DNA of 64,000 nt from contig NZ_FTNN01000010.1 in the NCBI RefSeq assembly GCF_900156405.1, positions 1-64,000 on the forward strand. Reading direction: 5' to 3'. Positions within the stretch are counted from its first letter, which is position 1; every line of letters starts with the position of its first letter. A model generated the notes under the pieces. The model did not search any database. It saw only the letters and a list, made by a program, of their open reading frames with translations, and was not told the DNA's origin. A program made the position numbers and the translations under genes. Shown piece after piece: positions 36,124 through 45,244 of the stretch. Origin of the DNA: Shewanella morhuae. GTDB taxonomy: Bacteria; Pseudomonadota; Gammaproteobacteria; Enterobacterales; Shewanellaceae.

Positions 36124-37359
36124 TCATGCCCCTAATTTTCTTGAACCCGCTGTTACTGACAAAGAGCCAACTGCTGCAGTGGCAATATGATTGCTCCACC
36201 ACTCCATTAACTTGGTCCGTCGCTCTAAATAGGTAGTGCGATTATAGGCGCTGCGGATTTGATTTTTATCTACGTGGGCTAACGCTGCCTCAATAACATC
36301 ACCATCAAAGCCTTGCTCGTTTAAGGTAGTGCTTGCCAGCGAGCGTAAACCATGACCCGTTGTTCTTCCCTTTAATCCCATGCGCCCTAATGCTTTGTTA
36401 ATGGTTTCAGGATCTGTGTGCTTTTGAGGATCTTTAGATGACGGGAAAACGAATTGGCTGTGTTCACTAATCGGCTTAACAGTCTCGAGTATCGCGAGGG
36501 TATGCTCTGTAAGCGGGATAATATGCTCACGATTCATTTTCATGCGTGATTCAGGAATAGTCCAAAGTTTGGCATCAAAATCGATTTCTTCCCAACGGGC
36601 TCCGGCCGCTTCATTTGGCCTGGTCATTGTGTGCAATTGCCATTCAATCAAACACCGGGTCGTTAACAATAAATTGGCGTTTGCGACGGTCTGCAGTAAT
36701 TCAGCTAGCTCTGCTGGTTTTAATGCCTTCAGATGCTCCACTTTGCTTTTTCTAAAAACTTCTCGAATACCTGACAACGGATTGGCATGAATGTAACCAG
36801 AGTTAACCGAATAGTTCATGATTTCATTCAGTAACTGAGCGGTACGTTTAACCGTTTCAAGATGCCCTTTCTGTTCAAGGGGCTTGAGCGCGGCAATGGC
36901 TATAGGAGCCGTGAGTCTACTAATCGCAATACTCCCCAGCTTAGGGAAGGCATACAGCTCAAGCTTGCGCCAATTACCTTCGATGGTTTTAGCTTTAATA
37001 CTGCCCTGCTTTGAGTCCATCCACATTTGCGCAATATGCTTGAGAGTTTGAGCGTTTTCTGTTGCTGCTTTTAATTTGTTTTCAACTTTAAGTAATTGAG
37101 GGTCGATGCCTTCGGCCAAGTTTTTTCGCGCTTCTAGCGCTTTATCTCGCGCCTCAGCCAAGGATACGTCAGGATATGAGCCTAAACCAAAATAGGTGGG
37201 TTTGCTGGTGGAGGGACGTATGTATCTAAATTCCCAAGTTTTCCCTGCAGTGCGCACATAGAGATAGAGATTGCCACCATCTGACAATCTATAGGGCTTT
37301 GCTTCCGCTTTAGCATTGAGCACCGCTTTTGCAGTCAGCTTATTTGTACTCCTTCCCAT
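36124..37359 (-). CDS. int: P4-type tyrosine integrase
   Basis: This 411-aa integrase has the N-terminal DUF4102 arm-binding domain (LTAKAVLNAKAEAKPYRLSDGG, and FGLGSYPDVSLAEARDKA near residues 56-73). The catalytic domain contains Arg in TMTRPNEAAGARW near 246, His-x-x-Arg in TGHGLRSLAS near 343, His in ALAHVDKNQ near 366, and Tyr in AYNRTTYLERR near 376-384. Length and order are typical of integrases that use tRNA genes. It lies next to tRNA-Ser with five repeat sites between, so it almost certainly inserted this island. Confidence 0.95.
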   Translation of the reverse strand: MGRSTNKLTAKAVLNAKAEAKPYRLSDGGNLYLYVRTAGKTWEFRYIRPSTSKPTYFGLGSYPDVSLAEARDKALEARKNLAEGIDPQLLKVENKLKAATENAQTLKHIAQMWMDSKQGSIKAKTIEGNWRKLELYAFPKLGSIAISRLTAPIAIAALKPLEQKGHLETVKRTAQLLNEIMNYSVNSGYIHANPLSGIREVFRKSKVEHLKALKPAELAELLQTVANANLLLTTRCLIEWQLHTMTRPNEAAGARWEEIDFDAKLWTIPESRMKMNREHIIPLTEHTLAILETVKPISEHSQFVFPSSKDPQKHTDPETINKALGRMGLKGRTTGHGLRSLASTTLNEQGFDGDVIEAALAHVDKNQIRSAYNRTTYLERRTKLMEWWSNHIATAAVGSLSVTAGSRKLGA

Positions 37360-37388
37360 ACCGTTCTACCCCCTCAAATTAAGCCCCA

Positions 37389-37604
37389 AAGTAATGCTTG
37401 ATTTTGGCATTATTTCGCACTCTAAAATCAAGCATTACTTATCACTGAATAAATTCAGATAAATCAGGATATTGCCAAGTTAAATCTGGGCCATAAAATC
37501 GAGAAAATCAAGTAAAAAAACGGCATAAAAAATGGGTATTTTTTGAAGTCAAAAGTAATGCCAAAATTTGCCCAATTTCCTTGGCATTACTTTTGGCATT
37601 ACTA
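37389..37604. repeat. Five AGTAATGC repeats between int and tRNA-Ser
   Basis: Inverted arms AAGTAATGCTTGATTTT at 37389-37405 and its complement at 37424-37440 form one pair. AAAAGTAATGCCAA at 37551-37564 and its complement at 37581-37594 form a second, and a fifth copy, TTGGCATTACTA, lies at 37593-37604. They share AGTAATGC/GCATTACT. Position between integrase and tRNA fits arm-type integrase or excisionase sites. Confidence 0.75.
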
Positions 37605-37680
37605 AAGATTTCGGATGCAGTAGGATGTCATTAAACAATATAGGATGGTAAGTTATTGAATTTCATGAAAAATAGATAAG

Positions 37681-37705
37681 AAAAAAGACGCCCTAGGACG
37701 TCTTT
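37681..37705 (-). terminator. Intrinsic terminator after tRNA-Ser
   Basis: On the minus strand, AAAGACG, a short loop and CGTCTTT are followed by T residues, starting 12 bp after the tRNA 3' end. It ends the tRNA transcript. Confidence 0.8.
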
Positions 37706-37716
37706 AAACTTGAATT

Positions 37717-37804
37717 TGGCGGTGAGAGAGGGAGTCGAACCCTCGATACGTTACCGTATACACACTTTCCAGGCGTGCTCCTTCGGCCACTCGGACACCT
37801 CACC
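37717..37804 (-). tRNA. tRNA-Ser (anticodon GGA)
   Basis: The 88-base cloverleaf on the minus strand starts GGTGAGG and ends with an encoded CCA. The acceptor stem pairs with one G-T at its last position. The anticodon loop CTGGAAA carries GGA at 37770-37768. A long variable arm (TATACGGTAACGTA) and the T-loop GGTTCGACTCC identify a serine tRNA. Its 3' end faces the integrase, so it should be the island's attachment site. A second copy of its 3' end is not seen in the window. Confidence 0.95.
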
Positions 37805-38004
37805 ATATTGTCGATTTATGTTTTCGTGTTTAATCTTTCACGTAAAAATTCGTTTACGATATAGCTCAGTGTTGCCGAAATACTGATTCGTTAACGGAGC
37901 CGTACTGTACGCAAAAGCATAATAAGGGTCAAGTAAAAAAGACTCTATTTCAGGCGGTTGCACAATTGCTAAGCAAACCGCCGCCAAATTGATTCTTTAA
38001 TCGA

Positions 38005-39999
38005 TTAATTCACCGTAAATTTATTCACTTCTTTAGACATCAGATTTGCATCAAATGTCAGTGCTTTGGTCAGCTCCCTAAGTTCATCAGAAATGCGTTG
38101 GGTATTGAGGTAAATTTCACTAATTTTTAACGCATTACGGTTAACATCCTCAGATACCGCAGATTGCTCGTGAGTTGCAGTAGCAATTTGTTCGTTCATA
38201 CGGTCAATAATGTCGACCTGTTCAACAATACGTTTAAGCTCAAGGCTTGCCTGTTCGCCTTCTTTTACGCTGGTATGGGCCTGTTCAAGCCCTTGTTGCA
38301 TTGCTTTTACGGCAACACTCGCACCTGATTTTAATCTGTCGGTCATATTTTTAATGTCGGCCGTTGAGGTTTGCGAGCGTTGCGCTAAGTGCCTCACTTC
38401 ATCGGCGACCACGGCAAAACCACGACCCATTTCTCCTGCTCGGGCAGCTTCAATCGCGGCGTTAAGCGCAAGTAGGTTAGTTTGCTCTGCAATACTGGTT
38501 ATCACATCTAACACCACCACAATGCCGTGGATTTCTCGATCAAGATCATTAATCGCTTGCGATGCATTATTGATGTCATTTGCTAAGGCTTTAATGGCTT
38601 TACCCGTTCTATCGACCCCCATATTGCCGGCTTTTGCATCATCATTCGCAGCTGTTGAGGCTTCTGCAGCTTGCACTGCATTACTGGCAATCTCTGCAAC
38701 CGTTGCGCTCATTTCTGTCATTGCAGATGCCACTTGCTCCGCTTCACTGTGACCCGCCATGACATCTTGCTCCATTGCATGGGTACAAGAATCCATTTGC
38801 TCAACAGCTTGTTGTAATTTAGCGCTACTCGCCCGTACCTGTAAGATCACACCTTCAAAATCATTCATCATGCCATTAAAGGCAATGGCCAGTTCTCCAA
38901 ACTCATCAGTGCCTGTTTGCGTTAACCGCACACTAAGATCGTAGTTTTTACGAGCATGAGTAATGGTTGAATATAAATGATGCACGCTGTCGTGTAGGTA
39001 GCGTATTACCGATAAACTTAATATCAGCACTACGATAAGCACCCCGATTAAGGTGGCTAATACAAAAAACATTTCTTGGTTTGCTGCTGAAAGTCGAGTC
39101 TGAGTGGTGTTGATTAAATCGGTTGAGACTTGCTGCTCAAAATCTCGCAAGCTATCAATACGCAGAGTAGATTTTGTAAACCAATTCTCGGGACTTTGTT
39201 GCTGGATAATTTGATTGTCTTGGGCTAATGCAATCTCACGCAGTGCTTCTACATCTTGTACGACTTGAGAGGCTTGAATCCGCGCCACAGCTTGAACCAG
39301 CTCTGGAGCCGCTAAGGCTTCAAAACGCTCGAGATAGCTATTTTGCTCTGAGACTAATGTAATAAATTTTGCATATATCTTAGGTCTAAATCCTGCTTGG
39401 CCAAAGGTGGAACTAAGCACTGCGCGCTCAAGCCCAGCCCGCTCTTTCATCTGTAAATAGGCACTAAAGGCAGCAGCTTTGATTGCAACTTCTTGGTTAG
39501 CACCAGCTTTTGCCGTTTCATCAACAATGGCTAATAAACGGTTATCAAGCTCAGTATAGTAAGCAACCTCATCGGCAATATTGATTGATAAATTATCAAC
39601 TTGCGAGCGAATAGCCGTAAGTTTCCCCAATAAGGTATTGAGTTCACTGATTTTAGCCGCAAACACTGCTGGTAAGGTATTTTCACTAATAAACGACTGA
39701 TACAGTTTGAGCTGTGTGTCGGTCATTTTTCTTTGATTGGGTATTTGATCTGCGAAGGTTTTGCCACCGGAGCTAATAAACCCCGCACTCATACCGCGCT
39801 CTTTTTGTATTTCATGCACTAAATTACTGTTTGTAACAGCAAGTTCACTTAGCTGTACAACTTGCTTTAAGTCCTGACGATATTCATATTTTTGGGCTAA
39901 AAAGAGTGCACCATAGAGAAAACACGCCAATAGCGGAGGGAGTACAACCATGAGTAATTTTTGTTTCAAGCTAAGATTACCAATCCATTGCCATTTCAT
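38005..39999 (-). CDS. Methyl-accepting chemotaxis protein with NIT domain
   Basis: This 664-aa chemoreceptor has a first membrane segment near residues 12-32 ([21 protein letters not shown]). A periplasmic nitrate/nitrite-sensing (NIT) domain lies near 45-290 ([18 protein letters not shown]). A second membrane segment near 310-332 is followed by a HAMP region. The signalling tip, with [21 protein letters not shown], lies near 505-530. I chose the ATG at 39999, preceded by AAAGGAATAACGCG. It should control the flagellar motor via CheA; nitrate or nitrite sensing is inferred from the NIT domain and fits the nearby nap and nar genes. Confidence 0.9.
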   Translation of the reverse strand: MKWQWIGNLSLKQKLLMVVLPPLLACFLYGALFLAQKYEYRQDLKQVVQLSELAVTNSNLVHEIQKERGMSAGFISSGGKTFADQIPNQRKMTDTQLKLYQSFISENTLPAVFAAKISELNTLLGKLTAIRSQVDNLSINIADEVAYYTELDNRLLAIVDETAKAGANQEVAIKAAAFSAYLQMKERAGLERAVLSSTFGQAGFRPKIYAKFITLVSEQNSYLERFEALAAPELVQAVARIQASQVVQDVEALREIALAQDNQIIQQQSPENWFTKSTLRIDSLRDFEQQVSTDLINTTQTRLSAANQEMFFVLATLIGVLIVVLILSLSVIRYLHDSVHHLYSTITHARKNYDLSVRLTQTGTDEFGELAIAFNGMMNDFEGVILQVRASSAKLQQAVEQMDSCTHAMEQDVMAGHSEAEQVASAMTEMSATVAEIASNAVQAAEASTAANDDAKAGNMGVDRTGKAIKALANDINNASQAINDLDREIHGIVVVLDVITSIAEQTNLLALNAAIEAARAGEMGRGFAVVADEVRHLAQRSQTSTADIKNMTDRLKSGASVAVKAMQQGLEQAHTSVKEGEQASLELKRIVEQVDIIDRMNEQIATATHEQSAVSEDVNRNALKISEIYLNTQRISDELRELTKALTFDANLMSKEVNKFTVN

Positions 40000-40327
40000 C
40001 GCGTTATTCCTTTTATTACACATTTGAACATAATAAGAGCCTAATAATGTATAGCATAGGATCAGATTAAAAACGCCCCATACATACTGTTTTAGTTAAA
40101 ATTAAATAGTCTAAAAACATGTGCTTGCGTTAATTAAATCTAAGTTAAATCTAAAATACGTGAGTTGCTAGTAGACCTAAGTAAAACAAGTGCATTGAGG
40201 CTATTTAGACGGAGTCAATCTGTTAGAAGAATGATAATGCCGTTATGTTAAGACAACGGCGTTACGATAAATTGAGTTGAAATAATAAAAAGCAAACCCG
40301 TTTTAGGGTTTGCTTAGTTGCGTTGAT
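40000..40327. other. Intergenic region with terminator between marC-like gene and chemoreceptor
   Basis: At 40290-40315 AAGCAAACCC and GGGTTTGCTT form a 10-bp stem around six bases. On the minus strand it is followed by TTTTTATTATTTC, an intrinsic terminator for the MarC-family gene. The AT-rich remainder probably carries the chemoreceptor promoter. Confidence 0.7.
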
Positions 40328-40960
40328 TTAGCTAAATAACTGCGGAAAAAGACCTTTAATACCTGCGGCAATGACTTCGATACCGATAGATAACATGAGC
40401 AATCCCATTAAACGTGTAATCACGTTAATCCCAGTTTTACCAAGGATTTTGTAGATTATAGATGCCATTCTAAACAGACCAAAGCTCACTAAACCAAACA
40501 CAATCACCGTTATACACATTGCAATAATATTTGAGAATGAATTATGTTCTGCCGCAAATACGATTACTGAACTGATTGCGCCAGGCCCTGCCATTAATGG
40601 CAAAGCTAATGGAACTACCGCTACAGACTCCATCGCCGAAGACTCGCGGTCTTCTTCTTGGTTACGCTTAACTTCACCTAATTTACCTTGCAACATCGAC
40701 ATTGCAATAATGGCAATCAAGCTACCGCCAGCGATCCTAAAGGCCGATAACGAAATGCTGAACATATTCAATATATGTTGCCCAGCCACAATCGTAACTA
40801 GCAGGATAACTACTACCGCAAAGTTAGCGACTTTTCCGGTTTGGTTGCGCTCTGCTTCAGTTTGATGGCTGGTTAAACTCACAAATACTGGCAATAAACC
40901 AACTGGATTAATAATGGCTACCAAGCCAAGAAAAAACTTAACGTAAAGTGTTAACTCCAA
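40328..40960 (-). CDS. MarC/YchE-family inner membrane protein
   Basis: This 210-aa protein has six predicted membrane segments and the MarC-family landmarks LVAIINPVGLLPVFVSLT near residues 13-30, LALPLMAGPGAISSVIVFA near 118-136, and ITRLMGLLMLSIGIEVIAAGI near 181-201. The family is of unknown function; older links to drug resistance were not upheld. Its neighbour adhE is on the opposite strand, an arrangement seen for ychE and adhE in Escherichia coli. Confidence 0.9.
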   Translation of the reverse strand: MELTLYVKFFLGLVAIINPVGLLPVFVSLTSHQTEAERNQTGKVANFAVVVILLVTIVAGQHILNMFSISLSAFRIAGGSLIAIIAMSMLQGKLGEVKRNQEEDRESSAMESVAVVPLALPLMAGPGAISSVIVFAAEHNSFSNIIAMCITVIVFGLVSFGLFRMASIIYKILGKTGINVITRLMGLLMLSIGIEVIAAGIKGLFPQLFS

Positions 40961-41276
40961 GTTGCAATCCTTATATGCGCATCACGCTATTTTCAGCAAA
41001 GTAAACTTCAGGGTGTATATAGTATCTTAACCGCAGATAACTGAAAAATGAGATTTTTAGGCTAAACCACAAATTCGCATTACTTTAATTATCCAATATT
41101 GATAATTTTAAATCAAAGTTATCGTAATAGATCATATTTTTTGTAATTTTATTACACATAAGCCCTATTCTGATAATGCGGTCACACTATTACCAGTACT
41201 TTTTGTGTAACTTTTTACCATCAAAGAGGATTTAGTGAATACGCCTATTCACTAAATCTTTTTAGGAGTGTTAATC
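40961..41276. promoter_or_regulatory. Divergent promoter region of marC-like gene and adhE
   Basis: This 316-bp AT-rich gap must hold the promoters of both genes. The adhE ATG is preceded by TAGGAGTGTTAATC, and a small inverted repeat with AGTGAATA...TATTCACT near 41233-41255 lies in the adhE leader. No clear FNR box is visible. Confidence 0.5.
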
Positions 41277-43883
41277 ATGACAGTGACAAATGCACAAGAA
41301 CTGGATCTCATGGTCGAACGTGTTGCCAAAGCACAGGCCGAGTATGCGACGTTCAGCCAAGCACAAGTCGATAAAATTTTTCGCGCAGCAGCACTCGCGG
41401 CTGCCGATGCACGGATCTCGCTGGCAAAAATGGCCGCTGCAGAAACCCGCATGGGTGTTGTTGAAGATAAAGTGATTAAAAACCACTTTGCCTCTGAGTA
41501 CATTTATAACAAGTATAAAGATGAAAAAACCTGTGGGATTTTATCTGAGGATGTGACCTTCGGTACTATTACGATTGCCGAACCCGTAGGCATCATTTGC
41601 GGTATCGTGCCTACCACGAACCCGACATCGACCGCGATATTTAAAGCACTAATCAGCCTTAAAACCCGCAATGCGATTATTTTTTCGCCTCACCCACGAG
41701 CTAAAACCTCAACCACTACCGCCGCAAAACTGGTGCTGGATGCTGCGATTGCTGCTGGCGCACCTAAAGATATTATTGGCTGGATTGATGAACCAAGCGT
41801 CGCACTATCTAATCAATTAATGACTCACCCTAAGGTGAATTTAATTCTTGCAACCGGTGGCCCTGGCATGGTGAAAGCCGCCTACTCTTCTGGCAAGCCT
41901 GCTATTGGCGTAGGTGCGGGTAACACGCCCATTGTTATTGATGAAACCGCCGACATCAAACGCGCGGTCAGTTCAATTCTCATGTCGAAAACCTTCGATA
42001 ACGGCGTCGTTTGTGCATCAGAACAAGCGGTAATTGTAGTTGATAGTATTTATGAGCAAGTAAAAGAGCGCTTTACCTCCCACGGTGGCTACATGCTATC
42101 GAAGGATGAAACCGCGGCAATGCAGAACGTCATTTTAAAAAATGGCGGCTTAAATGCCGATATCGTTGGTCAAAGCGCTGCCAATATTGCACAAATGGCG
42201 GGCTTTGAAGTACCGCACTGGACTAAGGTGTTAATTGGTGAAGTCACTGATATTAGCGACAGCGAAGCCTTCGCCCATGAAAAACTATCACCACTACTTG
42301 GCATGTACCGCGCTATCGACTTTAACGATGCGATGGACAAAGCCGAAGCCTTAGTGGCGCTGGGCGGTATTGGCCACACATCAGGACTTTATACTGACCA
42401 AGATACCCAAACTGAACGTGTGCATGCCTTTGGTTTTAGAATGAAAACCGCGCGTATTTTGATCAACACCCCAGCATCACAGGGCGGTATTGGCGATCTA
42501 TACAACTTTAAACTGGCGCCTTCGCTCACATTAGGCTGCGGTTCTTGGGGCGGTAACTCGATTTCAGAAAACGTTGGCCCAAGTCATTTAATCAACAAAA
42601 AAACCGTTGCTAAGAGGGCCGAAAACATGTTGTGGCACAAGCTTCCTGCATCTATCTACTTCCGCCGCGGCAGTTTACCCATCGCACTCGAAGAACTGAG
42701 CGATAAAAAACGCGCGCTGATTATTACCGACAGATTTTTATTCAACCACGGTTATTGCGACGAAACCATACGCATTTTAAAGGCTCAAGGCCTTGAAACT
42801 GAGATTTTTTATGATGTTGAAGCCGATCCTACCTTAGCCATAGTACGCCAAGGCGCTAAGGTTGCGCAGAGCTTTAAACCTGATGTGATTATTGCCCTCG
42901 GCGGTGGTTCACCAATGGACGCAGCTAAAATTATTTGGGTGATGTACGAACATCCAGACGTTGATTTTGCCGATTTAGCCATGCGTTTTATGGATATCCG
43001 TAAACGTATTTACAAATTCCCTAAAATGGGCACCAAAGCCATGATGGTGGCGATTCCGACCACTTCAGGTACAGGTTCAGAAGTCACACCTTTTGCCGTA
43101 GTGACCGACGAAGTAACCGGTAAAAAATATCCAATTGCCGACTATCAACTCACGCCCAACATGGCAATTGTTGACCCAAATCTAGTGATGGACATGCCTA
43201 AATCGCTCACCGCCTTTGGTGGTATCGATGCGGTGATCCACGCATTGGAAGCTTATGTCAGCGTGATGGCGAACGAATACAGCGACGGCCAAGCCCTACA
43301 AGCCCTCGATTTACTGTGCAAATATTTACCCGATGCGTACAACTTGGGCTCGCAATCGCCTGTCGCCCGCGAAAAAGTCCACAATGGAGCCACCATTGCA
43401 GGTATCGCCTTTGCTAACGCATTCCTCGGGATCTGCCACTCAATGGCGCACAAACTAGGCGCCGAGTTCCATCTCGCCCACGGCTTAGCCAATGCGCTGC
43501 TGATCAACAACGTCATACGCTTTAACGCAACGGATTTGCCCACTAAGCAAGCGGCCTTTAGCCAATACGACAGGCCAAAAGCCCTGTGTCGTTATGCTGC
43601 TATCGCAGATCACTTGAAACTAGGCGGAAAAACAGATGAACAAAAAGTCGAAAAATTGCTTGAGAAAATCACACTCCTCAAGAAGACGATTGGCATTCCT
43701 GCTTCTATCCAAGAAGCCGGCGTCAACGAAACCGACTTCCTCGCCAAGTTAGATGAATTAGCCGAAGATGCCTTTGATGATCAATGTACCGGTGCCAACC
43801 CACGTTACCCCTTGATTAACGAGCTGAAACAACTATTCCTCGATAGCTATTATGGCCGTGACTATAGCGACAACACTAAGTAA
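41277..43883 (+). CDS. adhE: Bifunctional acetaldehyde-CoA/alcohol dehydrogenase AdhE
   Basis: AdhE reduces acetyl-CoA to acetaldehyde and then ethanol in fermentation, using NADH; it forms cytoplasmic spirosomes. The 868-aa protein has an N-terminal aldehyde dehydrogenase domain (catalytic Cys in NGVVCASEQ near residue 246) and a C-terminal iron alcohol dehydrogenase domain. In the latter, GGGSPMDAAK near 543 binds NAD, and HSMAHKLGAEFHLAHGLANA near 721-740 provides metal ligands. I chose the ATG at 41277 on the strength of TAGGAG upstream; a GTG three codons earlier is possible. Full length. Confidence 0.97.
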   Translation: MTVTNAQELDLMVERVAKAQAEYATFSQAQVDKIFRAAALAAADARISLAKMAAAETRMGVVEDKVIKNHFASEYIYNKYKDEKTCGILSEDVTFGTITIAEPVGIICGIVPTTNPTSTAIFKALISLKTRNAIIFSPHPRAKTSTTTAAKLVLDAAIAAGAPKDIIGWIDEPSVALSNQLMTHPKVNLILATGGPGMVKAAYSSGKPAIGVGAGNTPIVIDETADIKRAVSSILMSKTFDNGVVCASEQAVIVVDSIYEQVKERFTSHGGYMLSKDETAAMQNVILKNGGLNADIVGQSAANIAQMAGFEVPHWTKVLIGEVTDISDSEAFAHEKLSPLLGMYRAIDFNDAMDKAEALVALGGIGHTSGLYTDQDTQTERVHAFGFRMKTARILINTPASQGGIGDLYNFKLAPSLTLGCGSWGGNSISENVGPSHLINKKTVAKRAENMLWHKLPASIYFRRGSLPIALEELSDKKRALIITDRFLFNHGYCDETIRILKAQGLETEIFYDVEADPTLAIVRQGAKVAQSFKPDVIIALGGGSPMDAAKIIWVMYEHPDVDFADLAMRFMDIRKRIYKFPKMGTKAMMVAIPTTSGTGSEVTPFAVVTDEVTGKKYPIADYQLTPNMAIVDPNLVMDMPKSLTAFGGIDAVIHALEAYVSVMANEYSDGQALQALDLLCKYLPDAYNLGSQSPVAREKVHNGATIAGIAFANAFLGICHSMAHKLGAEFHLAHGLANALLINNVIRFNATDLPTKQAAFSQYDRPKALCRYAAIADHLKLGGKTDEQKVEKLLEKITLLKKTIGIPASIQEAGVNETDFLAKLDELAEDAFDDQCTGANPRYPLINELKQLFLDSYYGRDYSDNTK

Positions 43884-43893
43884 TCGTCCATCT

Positions 43894-43924
43894 GTGCTAA
43901 GCGCGTGCTAAGCGCGTGCTAAGT
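43894..43924. repeat. Short 11-bp tandem repeat after adhE
   Basis: GTGCTAAGCGC occurs twice and is followed by a partial third copy, just after the adhE stop. No role is evident. Confidence 0.8.
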
Positions 43925-43947
43925 AAAATCGATGCGACACAAATGAC

Positions 43948-43973
43948 AAAGCCCTCAAGTGAGGGCTTTTTAT
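43948..43973 (+). terminator. adhE terminator
   Basis: AAAGCCCTC, loop AAGT, GAGGGCTTT, then T residues. A classic intrinsic terminator 65 bp after the adhE stop. Confidence 0.92.
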
Positions 43974-44045
43974 TGCATATTTAAAGTATAGGTAAATCAT
44001 CAATAAATTAATTCATTAACCGTCAACTACTGAGTCACAAACCAA

Positions 44046-44981
44046 CTAATGCTGCAGCAACACAAAATCGATGGCGCTAGTAATAGCGGCAACTTGGGCT
44101 AGGTTACATTCGGCGGGCGTAGCCGTTGGGCTATCTGGATACACTTCTGTGGTCGTGTTGTAGATACAACCCGTAACGCTACTGCAAAGCCCTAATGACT
44201 TAAGTGGATAGTTAATCACGCCATGTTGCACCACAGTCGAGCCAATGATCTCACCTTTTTCATCGGCAGGGGCAATGTGGGTGACTTTACTTACACCATC
44301 AATAATAGCTTTCTGGAAGGCATCGATTGAGTTTTCGGTATCACCCACTGCATAAAAACCATCTGGAATAGTGCCTTCTTCATAGTCAGTACCATCGCGA
44401 GCAGACAATGCTGGTCGAAACTCCGATTCATCTGAGTCAGTGGTTTCATGCAAATCAACATGCACATCAAAACCTTGTTCAACTGAAGCGACTAATGCCA
44501 TTAAGGCCGCCGATTCTTCAGCTGGGCTATTGACGTAGAACGAGCGGTTTGGATCAATCGCTTTTGGGTTCCAACGGTTAATGGTCTCATATCCCCAAGG
44601 GCTCACGCACACGGCAATCACTAAATTGACCTGTTGCACATAATTCAACGCTTCGTTAGTTAAAAAGGCCAATGCGCCATGAACACCGCTAGTCTCGTAA
44701 CCGTGCACGCCGCCTGTCACTAATACCGTTGGTTTTTGCGAGTCAAACTGTAGGCTCTTTACCGCCAGCAATGGGTAACGCTCTGCATTAATCGATAAAG
44801 CGCCATATTGCACTATGCCAAGCCCAAGGGCTAACAACTCATCTTGCATTGCCTTTAGTGGCGTCACGACATCGTCTTGATATGAACGCTTGATTTGGGT
44901 GCTTGCAAGCCATGCGGCTTTTTCAGCATCACCCCATTTTTCGCCTGCGGTGCCGATGGGATAAAACGTTAAATTTGCCAT
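44046..44981 (-). CDS. M14-family zinc metallocarboxypeptidase
   Basis: This 311-aa protein shows the M14 zinc site: VTGGVHGYETSG near residues 83-94 contains HxxE, and the third ligand is His in VHVDLHETT near 172-180. An Arg/Asn block, ETINRWNPKAIDPNRSF, near 134-150 binds the substrate carboxylate. There is no signal peptide, so it is probably cytoplasmic. I chose the ATG at 44981 because GAGGAAAC lies just upstream; the frame extends to 45050. It may trim peptides or deacylate an amino acid; the exact substrate is unknown. Confidence 0.85.
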   Translation of the reverse strand: MANLTFYPIGTAGEKWGDAEKAAWLASTQIKRSYQDDVVTPLKAMQDELLALGLGIVQYGALSINAERYPLLAVKSLQFDSQKPTVLVTGGVHGYETSGVHGALAFLTNEALNYVQQVNLVIAVCVSPWGYETINRWNPKAIDPNRSFYVNSPAEESAALMALVASVEQGFDVHVDLHETTDSDESEFRPALSARDGTDYEEGTIPDGFYAVGDTENSIDAFQKAIIDGVSKVTHIAPADEKGEIIGSTVVQHGVINYPLKSLGLCSSVTGCIYNTTTEVYPDSPTATPAECNLAQVAAITSAIDFVLLQH

Positions 44982-45108
44982 GTTTCCTCTATTTTTTGTT
45001 CTATTTGACTGAATAAAGTTAGATCGTGTTGCTGTGGTAAACAAGTGCACTTAGCTTAAAGCCAGAACAGTATTAAAATACGCTGACATCCTGTTTATAA
45101 AACACAAT

Positions 45109-45138
45109 AAAAAGCCAGAACAGAGTCCTGGCTTTTTA
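45109..45138 (-). terminator. Terminator after the S9 peptidase gene
   Basis: AAAAAGCCAG at the left pairs with CTGGCTTTTT at the right around GAACAGAGTC-type loop sequence, with A/T runs at both sides. It lies 107 bp beyond the end of the S9 peptidase gene and can act in either direction. Confidence 0.75.
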
Positions 45139-45244
45139 AGACACTTAATTTAAACACTTTTAATTGCACTTAACCCTTTAAACGCAGCGTCCGTGATAAA
45201 CCATCAATCAGGGCAAGTGCGGTGTCTATATACAGCTACAGCTA

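Noticed and set aside
37389..37604. CRISPR array near the integrase
   Set aside because: Repeats are short, in both orientations and unevenly spaced, and no cas genes are present anywhere in the window.
41097..41120. FNR box upstream of adhE
   Set aside because: TTGAT and ATCAA are present but eight bases apart rather than four.
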